A stretch of DNA of 24,930 bases. Source: Alloboseaceae bacterium BT-24-1. Its GTDB lineage: Bacteria; Pseudomonadota; Alphaproteobacteria; Rhizobiales; Beijerinckiaceae. The position numbers and the translations under genes are program-made. Position 1 is the first letter of the stretch, and each line of letters starts with the position of its first letter. The notes beneath the pieces were generated by a model, which had not been told where the DNA came from, searched no databases, and saw only the letters and a program-made list of their open reading frames with translations. Shown one piece after another: positions 1-6,782 of the stretch. The stretch lies in contig JAOYTL010000030.1 in NCBI GenBank assembly GCA_025846845.1, forward strand, positions 1-24,930, written 5' to 3'.

Positions 1-28
1 GCCAAGCTCATGCCAAACGGACCGCAGC

Positions 29-477
29 TCAGGCCAGCATCGTGAGGCGGCACCCAAATCGCTCACCTCGGGCGCCGCAACAGCCTCGCTCCCAGACCGA
101 CTTTTTCAACGCTATCGGCGCATTGCGGACGCGGGCGTTCACAGAATTCGCATGAGCAACAAGGATGGGATCGAGTTTTTAAAAGCTGTTGGTGGTTTCA
201 GCCCCCCACAACCAAATACACCCAGATCAGCTAAAATCCCGACCGTATCGCGGCCGGGGTTTTCGCGCTTCAAGGCGACCCGCAGTGCCAAAATCCGCGC
301 CAGATCTCCGTGAAGCTCAAGCAAGGCGCCGCCGCCGTCACACGGCGCCACCACAAGCCGCGAACAAAGCGCCTCAATCGCCTCGTCCCGCAGCTCTGGG
401 TCCTCCCGTAGGGTCCCCGGCTCGCCGACGCGGCGTCGATACGTTTCAGCCAGGCTGGGGTGGGCCAGCACGGCTCT
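29..477 (-). pseudogene. Serine recombinase C-terminal remnant, frameshifted
   Basis: The minus strand encodes a tail typical of large serine recombinases from alphaproteobacterial mobile elements. It begins near 477 with HPSLAETYRRRV, followed by an acidic segment (DPELRDEAIEAL) and ELHGDLARILAL. The catalytic resolvase domain is absent, because the adjoining upstream sequence is the coxL-like gene in another frame. The open frame stops at 139. The next frame reads on as LDPILVAHANSVNARVRN and closes with TGA at 31-29, so a single-base slip in the T-run at 176-180 would join the two frames. I therefore read this as a decayed fragment of a mobile element rather than a working gene. The family assignment rests on recognising the tail pattern. 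The frame-joining is visible in the sequence, but whether the joined tail belongs to the same ancestral protein is inference. Confidence 0.55.
233..263 (-). terminator. Candidate intrinsic terminator hairpin
   Basis: An imperfect inverted repeat has arms at 233-245 and 251-263 around a 5-nt loop. Read on the minus strand, the arms pair AAAACCCCGGCCG with CGGTCGGGATTTT, giving 11 Watson-Crick pairs, one G-T and one mismatch, and ending in TTTT. It lies about 240 bases downstream of the coxL-like stop, inside the recombinase remnant. It could end that transcript, or it could be a leftover of the mobile element's coding sequence. Confidence 0.35.
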
Positions 478-500
478 TTCGGGAAGCCATCGCCATTGGC

Positions 501-2867
501 TTAGGCCATAGATTCGATCCGTCCGGACTGAACCGCTCGCCAGACCGCCTGCGGTGTCGCAGGCATGTCCAGATGCCTGACGCCATGAGGTGCCAGGGCG
601 TCGACGACCGCGTTCATGACCGAAGGCAGCGAGCCGGCGCAGCCGGCTTCGCCGCACCCTTTGGCGCCGACCCGGTTATTCAGGGTCGGCACACCCCGGC
701 TCACGAACGAGAAGAAGGGGACGTCCGCCGCCCGAGGCAAGGCGTAGTCCATGTAGGACCCGGTGAGGAGTTGGCCGCTGTCGTCATAGACCGTCCGCTC
801 GAACAGCGCCTGGCCGATGCCCTGGACGACGCCGCCATGGAGCTGCCCTTCGACGATCATCGGGTTCACCACGGTGCCGAAGTCATTGACCATGACATAG
901 CGCGCAACCTCGACATGTCCGGTTTCGAGGTCGATCTCGACCTCGGCGATGTGACAGCCATTGGGATAGGCCGAAGGCGCTGCCTTGAAGACATGGCCCA
1001 CGTCGAGCGATTGTGGCAGGTCGGGCGGCACCGCGGCGCCACCACGCAGCCTGGCCGCGATGTCCATGATCGCGATCGAGCGGTCGGTACCGATGATGGT
1101 GAACCGGCCGTTCGCGAACTCGATATCGGCGGCATTGGTCTCGAGGAAATGACCGGCGAGCAGCTTGCCCTTTTCGATGACCAGCTCGCTCGCCTCGATG
1201 ATCGCCGAGCCGCTCGCCATCAGCGATTTCGAGCCGCCCGTGCCTCCCCCGGCAATTAGCCGGTCGCTGTCGCCCTGTACGAGCCTGATTGCCTCGAAGG
1301 GGACGCCAAGCTGGCTGGTGAGGAGCTGGGCGAAGGGCGTCCAATGTCCCTGGCCGTAATCGAGCGTACCAGTGACGATGCTCACGCTGCCGTCCGGCTC
1401 GAAATGGATTCCCCCCATTTCGTTCGTCGGTGGCGCCGTCACCTCAAGATAGCAGCCGATACCGCGCCCGCGCAGCAAGCCCGCCTTCCGGCTCGCCCGC
1501 AGTCGCCCGGCATATCCCTTCCAGTCCGACGCTTCGAGGGCCCGTTCGAACAGGGCCGGGAAATCGCCGCTGTCGTAGACCGTTCCCACTGGCGTGGCCC
1601 AGGGCAGCTTGGCCGGCGGGATCAGGTTGCGCCGCCGCAGGCTCGCGCTGTCGATGCCCATGTCGCGGGCCGCCGTATCGATCAGGCGCTCCATGAAATA
1701 GTTGCCCTCTGGACGACCCGCGCCACGATAGGCGCCGATTGGCGGGGTATTTGTCACCGCACAACGCGTCCGGACCTCGACGAGCGGTGTCCGGTACATG
1801 CCGACGGAGTTCTTCCCGATATTCGCCGTCGGCATCATGGCGCCGACCGGAGTGAGATAGGCGCCCATGTTGGCGACGCCGGTGAAGCGCGTCGCAAGGA
1901 AGCGACCGCGAGCGTCGAGGGCCAGCTCGGCCTCGAAAACCATGTCGCGCCCATGATGGTCCGAGACAAAGCTCTCCGATCGTTGATCGGTCCATTTGAC
2001 CGGCCGCTTCAACATGCGGGCTGCGTGGAGCAGAGTGACGTATTCGGGAAACACCGAGGCCTTCATGCCGAACGAGCCGCCGACATGACCTGTGACCAGG
2101 CGCAGCTCGGCAGGCTTCACCCCCATGGCCGCGGCCAGGTTGTTGCGCATGCCGAAAGCACCCTGGCTTGGAGCATGCAGTGTGTAGCGCTTCGACTTGC
2201 CATCGAAGCTCGCAATGGCGCTGCGCGGCTCGATCGGGTTGACCACGACGCGGTTGTTGACGATCCGCACCCGGGCGATGTGCGCGGCTTCGGCGAAGGC
2301 CGCAGCGACCTTCTCGCTGTCGCCGGACTGGAAATCGACAATCAGATTGCCGGCGACATCGTCATAAAGTTGCGGGGCGTCGGCCCCGAGCGCCTGCTCG
2401 GCATCGGTGACGGCAGGCAGGACGTCGATGTCCTGCCTGATCGCCTCCGCAGCGTTGCGGGCCTGATCGGCGGTGCGGGCGACCACCATCGCGACAGGGT
2501 CGCCGACGAAGCGGACCTTGTCGGCCGCCAGCGCCGCCCGCTGGGGCCTTCTCATCGGCGCGCCATCGCGGCCTGGCACAGCGATCGGCGTCACGATCGC
2601 GTTGTAGCCGTGGCCGTCGAGGTCCGCCGCGGTGTAGATCGCGACGACGCCCTTCATCGCTCGGGCCTCTGTCATATCGAGGTCGCGCAGATGGCCATGC
2701 GCATGAGGGCTGCGGACGAAGGCCGCGAAGAGCTGCCGCTCGACGCTGAGATCGTCCGTGTAGCGCCCGTGCCCCTGCACGAGGATCGCATCCTCTCTGC
2801 GCGGTACAGGTTGACCGATCCCGACCGAGGCCATGAGATCGCTGTCACGGGAATCGCTATGGTTCAT
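501..2867 (-). CDS. Xanthine dehydrogenase/CoxL-family molybdopterin-binding subunit
   Basis: This is the large catalytic subunit of a molybdenum hydroxylase (about 788 aa from the chosen ATG, usual for the family). The N-terminal a/b-hammerhead domain starts at GIGQPVPRREDA, with the RYTDDL segment typical of CoxL-like proteins. Molybdopterin-contact motifs include GGSFGMK (about residues 263-269), AYRGAGRPEG (about 379-388) and GQGHWT, and the catalytic Glu lies in GEAGCAG (about residue 740). The AYRxxxR loop carries GAG rather than the Cys of CO dehydrogenase (AYRCSFR), so this is not a form-I CODH and the substrate is more likely an aldehyde or N-heterocycle. Such enzymes need FAD (CoxM) and 2Fe-2S (CoxS) partners, and none is in the window. 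The frame is open to 3005. I chose ATG 2867 because it precedes the conserved N-terminus, but its Shine-Dalgarno is weak and ATG 2834 is an alternative. Confidence 0.88.
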   Translation of the reverse strand: MNHSDSRDSDLMASVGIGQPVPRREDAILVQGHGRYTDDLSVERQLFAAFVRSPHAHGHLRDLDMTEARAMKGVVAIYTAADLDGHGYNAIVTPIAVPGRDGAPMRRPQRAALAADKVRFVGDPVAMVVARTADQARNAAEAIRQDIDVLPAVTDAEQALGADAPQLYDDVAGNLIVDFQSGDSEKVAAAFAEAAHIARVRIVNNRVVVNPIEPRSAIASFDGKSKRYTLHAPSQGAFGMRNNLAAAMGVKPAELRLVTGHVGGSFGMKASVFPEYVTLLHAARMLKRPVKWTDQRSESFVSDHHGRDMVFEAELALDARGRFLATRFTGVANMGAYLTPVGAMMPTANIGKNSVGMYRTPLVEVRTRCAVTNTPPIGAYRGAGRPEGNYFMERLIDTAARDMGIDSASLRRRNLIPPAKLPWATPVGTVYDSGDFPALFERALEASDWKGYAGRLRASRKAGLLRGRGIGCYLEVTAPPTNEMGGIHFEPDGSVSIVTGTLDYGQGHWTPFAQLLTSQLGVPFEAIRLVQGDSDRLIAGGGTGGSKSLMASGSAIIEASELVIEKGKLLAGHFLETNAADIEFANGRFTIIGTDRSIAIMDIAARLRGGAAVPPDLPQSLDVGHVFKAAPSAYPNGCHIAEVEIDLETGHVEVARYVMVNDFGTVVNPMIVEGQLHGGVVQGIGQALFERTVYDDSGQLLTGSYMDYALPRAADVPFFSFVSRGVPTLNNRVGAKGCGEAGCAGSLPSVMNAVVDALAPHGVRHLDMPATPQAVWRAVQSGRIESMA

Positions 2868-2989
2868 CGAGGACCGGCCGTGGGCAAACAAGACAGGGAT
2901 ATCAGGACTACCTTGATAGGGCGGCAGTCCGATCCGCCGAAAGAGCGCCGATTGCAGCCCCGACCAGCGCCCAGCGGTTGCGAAACGCC

Positions 2990-3002
2990 CTGACTGAGTC
3001 AG
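2990..3002. promoter_or_regulatory. 13-bp palindrome in the coxL/TIM-cupin divergent region
   Basis: CTGACTGAGTCAG is a perfect odd palindrome of 6-bp arms around a central G. It lies in the 203-base gap between two divergently transcribed genes (starts at 2867 and 3071), a usual place for an operator. No regulator gene is adjacent, so the binding factor is unknown and chance occurrence cannot be excluded. Confidence 0.25.
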
Positions 3003-3070
3003 CATAGCTACTAGCGCATGGCGGTTCGTTGCCGCGCAGACCGGACGAACGCAACGGAACAGGTGTCCTG

Positions 3071-4087
3071 ATGGGCCTTCGCTTCATCTTCATGCTCACC
3101 CGCAACGACCGGACGGTCAGCGATGCGATGGAGCAACTTCGGACGGCTCTGGCTCTGGGAGTCCGGCATATCGGCTTCAAGGACATCGGCTTGCCGCTCG
3201 ACACACTGAAAGCGCTCAACATAGCTATCAGGGCTGGCGGCGCGACGTCCTATCTCGAAGTCGTCTCTCTCGATCGCGACAGCGAGATCGCGTCGGCAAG
3301 AGCTGCCGTCGAGATCGGCATCGATATTCTGCTCGGCGGGACAAGGGTCGACGACGTGCTGCCGATCATCGCCGGCACGACGATCCAGTACTGCCCGTTC
3401 CCGGGAACGATCTCCGGACATCCGAGCGTCCTGGAAGGCAGCATCAACGAGATTGTCGCCAGCGCGCAGGCCATGGCCGCACGCGACGGCGTGCACGGCC
3501 TCGATCTCCTGGCCTATCGCTCGCACGAGAACGTGCCGGCGCTGATCGAAGCTGTCTGCTCGGCGGTGCCGAAGCCCGTCTATGTGGCCGGATCGATCGA
3601 CACTCCGGGCCGCATCGCAGCCTTGAAGCAGGCCGGGGCGGCTGGTTTCACCATTGGCACGGCTGCGCTCGATGGAAAATATCCGGCCGACGGCAGCGAT
3701 GTGCCGAGCCAGCTGAAGACGATCATCCGTGATGTCGCGATGCTCAACCGGCACATCTCGCCATTCCGCAAGGAGAATCTGGAGAGCGCTTTCGGACGAT
3801 TTTCCGACAGCTGGCCGCCTCGGCTCGCCGCATCCGTCAACAATCTGCAGATCAAGCTCGCGAAATTCGAGGGCGAGGCCGGCTGGCATTTCAACAGCCG
3901 CGAGGACGAGGTCTTTTTCGTGCACAAGGGCCGGCTGCTGATGAAGTTCCGCGACCGCGACGAGATCATCGGGGAAGGCGAGTTCATCGTCGTGCCGCAC
4001 GGCGTCGAGCTTTGTCCGACCGCGCTCGAAGACGTCTGCGAGGTCGTCGTGCTCGAGATCGGTACGACAACAGCAACGTCTCGATAG
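3071..4087 (+). CDS. TIM-barrel protein fused to a C-terminal cupin domain
   Basis: This 338-residue protein has two parts. Residues 1 to about 215 form a (beta/alpha)8-type barrel with HIGFKDIGLP, YLEVVSLD, DILLGGTR, GLDLLAYR, VYVAGSID and GFTIGTAALDG at the expected strand ends. It resembles HisA/HisF-like phosphate-binding barrels that are often vaguely annotated. Residues from about 232 form a single cupin (WPPRLAASVNN, GWHFNSREDEVFFVHKGRL, GEGEFIVVPHGVELCP). In ordinary cupins of this type the metal ligands are WHxH, E and a His after VPxGVE. Here the second His is Asn275 and the last is Leu314, so metal binding is probably weakened or lost. ATG 3071 follows a modest GGAACAGG, and an upstream TTG at 3029 is a less likely start. 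It is divergent from the molybdenum hydroxylase. The catalytic role is unknown, and the fusion is uninterrupted in one frame. Confidence 0.8.
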   Translation: MGLRFIFMLTRNDRTVSDAMEQLRTALALGVRHIGFKDIGLPLDTLKALNIAIRAGGATSYLEVVSLDRDSEIASARAAVEIGIDILLGGTRVDDVLPIIAGTTIQYCPFPGTISGHPSVLEGSINEIVASAQAMAARDGVHGLDLLAYRSHENVPALIEAVCSAVPKPVYVAGSIDTPGRIAALKQAGAAGFTIGTAALDGKYPADGSDVPSQLKTIIRDVAMLNRHISPFRKENLESAFGRFSDSWPPRLAASVNNLQIKLAKFEGEAGWHFNSREDEVFFVHKGRLLMKFRDRDEIIGEGEFIVVPHGVELCPTALEDVCEVVVLEIGTTTATSR

Positions 4088-4127
4088 GAAGCGGAATCAA
4101 CGCCCAGGCTGTGCGAATGGTGCGTGG

Positions 4128-4142
4128 AGGCAAGCCTTGCCT
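4128..4142. terminator. Small hairpin between convergent genes
   Basis: AGGCAA-GCC-TTGCCT forms a 6-bp stem with a 3-nt loop in the 53-base gap between the plus-strand TIM-cupin gene and the minus-strand dehydrogenase-like gene. It touches the stop codon of the latter. There is no T-tract, so it is at best a weak bidirectional terminator. Confidence 0.2.
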
Positions 4143-5223
4143 AAGCCTCGCGCATCAGCGCGGCGCGTAGCTCGAGCAGCTCATCGCAGATCGGTTCCAG
4201 CTCCCGGACCGCAAACCCCGTGCGAAGGCCGGGAAGGTGTTCACCGAGCTTGGTGCCGAGGATGCCTGTGAACGTGACCCAGCCATCGGGGGAGACGATC
4301 AGGCCGTTCTGCTCCTCGAAGGAGGCATTCCAGGCGATCGCCTCGGCCTCGCTGACCCCCTCCGGGAGCTCCAGTTCGAGGCTGCCGCCGGTGAGCCGGA
4401 CCGGGTAGCCGCCAGGCAGACCGTTCGGACCGGGCACATGCCCGCGCCAGGAACGGCCGGCCGCCATGGCGAGCAGCATGGGGACGCCGCTCGCTCCCGA
4501 GATCTCGATGACCGGCTCGGGGGTGAGCTGGATGTCGGCGAAGCGTGCATAGACGTCCTCGACCTCGATGCCGCACAGCCAGACGCGCGGAGGCCGCCCG
4601 CCGCGCTCTTCCGGCCGGCGGCGCCAGGCCGCAAGGTTCTGGTAGTGAGCGAGGACCTTGACCTCGGCCCGGGGCGGCGTGGCGGCCGAGCCGGCGAAGA
4701 CATTGGACAGGATCGCGACATTGCCCATGCCGCAGGCGACGTCGTGGCCCATCGCGCGGATCATGCCGTTGACCACGTCGGGGAAGCCGCAATTGACCAG
4801 CGTCACGAGCTTGCCGCTGCGCGTGATCGCTGCTGCGACACGAGAGCTGAGCAGGGCCTGAAAGACAGCCGTGGCGCTCAGGCCGCCTTCGGCCACGAGT
4901 CGCGTCCAGGCATTGCCGCTCTGGGCGATGACCTGCGAGGTCTGGATCGAGGCAGCCTGCACCACGATGCGCGGAGCGGTCGCCGCGAGCATCTCGTCCG
5001 ACGCCTTCGGAACGAGTAGATCGACCGCATGTGTCGTGAAGCGCGCCTTCTTGCCGAACAGCGCGCTGCGGGCATTGGCGGCGGTACGCAGCCAGTTCAG
5101 GCGCTCGCGATTGCGCCCGGCGATGATCACCTCGACCGGCTCGTCGGCGGTCGCGGCGATGTCGAAGGCGATCCGCGCAGCAAAGCCGCCGGTGCCCGAG
5201 ATCAGGATGTCGCAGCCGGCCAT
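4141..5223 (-). CDS. Saccharopine-dehydrogenase-like NAD(P)-binding Rossmann protein, function unknown
   Basis: The 360-residue protein opens with a Rossmann fold: CDILISGTGGFAARIAF carries a GxGxxA-type dinucleotide loop (residues 10-16), followed by VEVIIAGRNRERL at the end of the second strand. This layout resembles saccharopine dehydrogenase/trans-acting enoyl-reductase-like proteins and opine dehydrogenase-type folds. The rest (VNCGFPDVVNGMIRAMG, SNVFAGSAATPPRAEVKVLAHYQ, and a C-terminal region with GWVTFTGILGTKLG) I do not recognise as a named family. It is the last gene of a long minus-strand operon and starts one base after the stop of the acyl-CoA ligase, so the two are probably translationally coupled. 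A role as an NAD(P)-dependent dehydrogenase or reductase acting on the ligase/hydratase pathway is inference from fold and position only. Confidence 0.75.
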   Translation of the reverse strand: MAGCDILISGTGGFAARIAFDIAATADEPVEVIIAGRNRERLNWLRTAANARSALFGKKARFTTHAVDLLVPKASDEMLAATAPRIVVQAASIQTSQVIAQSGNAWTRLVAEGGLSATAVFQALLSSRVAAAITRSGKLVTLVNCGFPDVVNGMIRAMGHDVACGMGNVAILSNVFAGSAATPPRAEVKVLAHYQNLAAWRRRPEERGGRPPRVWLCGIEVEDVYARFADIQLTPEPVIEISGASGVPMLLAMAAGRSWRGHVPGPNGLPGGYPVRLTGGSLELELPEGVSEAEAIAWNASFEEQNGLIVSPDGWVTFTGILGTKLGEHLPGLRTGFAVRELEPICDELLELRAALMREA

Positions 5224-5224
5224 G

Positions 5225-6760
5225 TCAGAGCCTCGTCGCGATGGCGGCCCGATCCCAGCAGTCGTCGAGCCGGGGCGAGAGCTTGTGCTTCATGATGCGC
5301 TGGCTCGCCGTGCGCTCGAATTCGTCGATAACGGCGATGTAGCGCGGGTTCTGGTAGGGCGCGAGGCGCAGGCCGAGCCAGCCGGAGAGCGCCTGCGGAT
5401 CGATGACGATGCCATCGCGCGGCTTGACGAAGAGCTTGATGTCCTGCTCGCCGACATCGGCGGCGACTCCGATCATCGCGCAATCCTCGACCGCTTCATG
5501 CTCGGCCGCGACATGCTCGACCTCCCAGGCCGAGACATTCTCGCCCCGGCAGCGCACGCTGTCGGTCATCCGGCCATGGAAATAGAGATTGCCGTCGGCA
5601 TCGAAGGAGCCGAGGTCGCCGGTGTGGAAACCGTCCTCGCGCAGCGCCTTCGCCGTAGCCTCGGGATTGTCGAGATAGCCCGGAAAGATCGCGCCTTGGA
5701 TACTGGTCTCGATCACGATCTCGCCGCGCTCGCCGGGAGGCACCGGCAGGCCGTCGGCATCGAGCAGCTTCACCGTGAACCAGGGCAGCGGCCGGCCGAC
5801 CGAGCCCGGCACGCCGGTCACATTGCAGGTCGTGAGGCTGGAGGCTTCCGTCATGCCGTAGCACTCGCGGATATCGATGCCGAAGCGGTCACAGAACTGC
5901 GGCCAGATGTCGGGCGGACAGCCGCCGCCCCAGGCGATGCGCACGCCGTGCTCGCGATCACGTGGCGACGAGGATTGCTTCAGCAGGATCTGCAGGATGC
6001 CGCCGAGATAGTGGATATGGCTGGCGCCTTCGGCCCTGACCTGATCCCAGAAGCGGCTGGCGCTGAAGCGCTCGACCATGGCGAGCGTGATGCCGCTGAT
6101 CATCGGTAGCGGCAGGAGCTGCGCGCCGCCGATATGGTAGAGCGGCTCCCAGACGAAGAAGACATCCGCCGGCTGCGCGTCGGACAGCCGCGCGACGCTC
6201 TCCGCCGCGAGCCGGAGCATGCGGTGCGAGACGATCACGCCCTTCGGCCGGCCGGTGGTGCCCGATGTGTACATGATGGCGAAGACCGCGTCGGCGGCCG
6301 GGGCCGGCTCATCGAAGCGCTCGGTGCGGGCCAGAATGGCGTCGAGCTCGCCGCCCGGCGCATGCAAGAGCTGCAGCAGTTCCGGCTCCGAATCCATCGC
6401 CTCGGCGATCTGCGGCGCGAGCTCCGCATCGGCGACGACGAGGCGTGGCTGCGAATGCGTCAGCAGGTAGCGCAGCCCCTCGCCGCGCTGCTGCGCATTG
6501 ACGGGTACCCAGGCGACGCCGGCACGGGCAAGTCCGAAGACCACGGCGATCGTGGCGATCGAGTTGCGCATCATCACGGCGACCCTGTCGCCAGGCTTGA
6601 TGCCGCGCGCCCTGAGATCTGCAGCGAAGGCGGCCGAGCGGCGTTCGAGCCCGGCATAGGTCACCGGCTCACCGCAGAAGCGCGCATAGACGCTGTCCGG
6701 CTCAGCGGCAGCACGCGTGGTCAGAAGGCTCACGAAGCCGTCGTCGTTGAAGGAGGTCAT
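5225..6760 (-). CDS. AMP-dependent acyl-CoA synthetase/ligase (CaiC-like)
   Basis: This 511-residue member of the ANL adenylating family would activate a carboxylic acid with ATP and transfer it to CoA in the cytoplasm. Visible core motifs are the P-loop YTSGTTGRPKG (164-174), YGMTEAS (301-307), HTGDLGSFDADG (379-390) and the hinge DSVRCRGENVSAWEVE (400-415), whose RGENVS form is typical of CaiC-like ligases. The C-terminal A10 motif reads RTASQRIMKHKL (483-494). The usual catalytic Lys (TxTGKxxK) is Arg488 here, which could slow the adenylation half-reaction. The gene sits between the transporter permease and the Rossmann protein and shares the operon with an enoyl-CoA hydratase, so the pair probably processes a short acyl or amino-acyl chain. 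The true substrate is not evident. The ATG start has only a weak ribosome-binding site. Confidence 0.88.
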   Translation of the reverse strand: MTSFNDDGFVSLLTTRAAAEPDSVYARFCGEPVTYAGLERRSAAFAADLRARGIKPGDRVAVMMRNSIATIAVVFGLARAGVAWVPVNAQQRGEGLRYLLTHSQPRLVVADAELAPQIAEAMDSEPELLQLLHAPGGELDAILARTERFDEPAPAADAVFAIMYTSGTTGRPKGVIVSHRMLRLAAESVARLSDAQPADVFFVWEPLYHIGGAQLLPLPMISGITLAMVERFSASRFWDQVRAEGASHIHYLGGILQILLKQSSSPRDREHGVRIAWGGGCPPDIWPQFCDRFGIDIRECYGMTEASSLTTCNVTGVPGSVGRPLPWFTVKLLDADGLPVPPGERGEIVIETSIQGAIFPGYLDNPEATAKALREDGFHTGDLGSFDADGNLYFHGRMTDSVRCRGENVSAWEVEHVAAEHEAVEDCAMIGVAADVGEQDIKLFVKPRDGIVIDPQALSGWLGLRLAPYQNPRYIAVIDEFERTASQRIMKHKLSPRLDDCWDRAAIATRL

Positions 6761-6782
6761 GCTCGGTCGTCGGCTCGGTCGA

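Noticed and set aside
501..2867. Carbon monoxide dehydrogenase (form I CoxL)
   Set aside because: The active-site loop is AYRGAGR, without the Cys of AYRCSFR, and the coxM, coxS and accessory genes are absent.
1344..2993. 549-codon plus-strand frame over the coxL-like gene
   Set aside because: It is antisense to a gene with clear motifs, rich in Arg/Asp/His, and free of any recognisable domain. It is a frame kept open by high GC.
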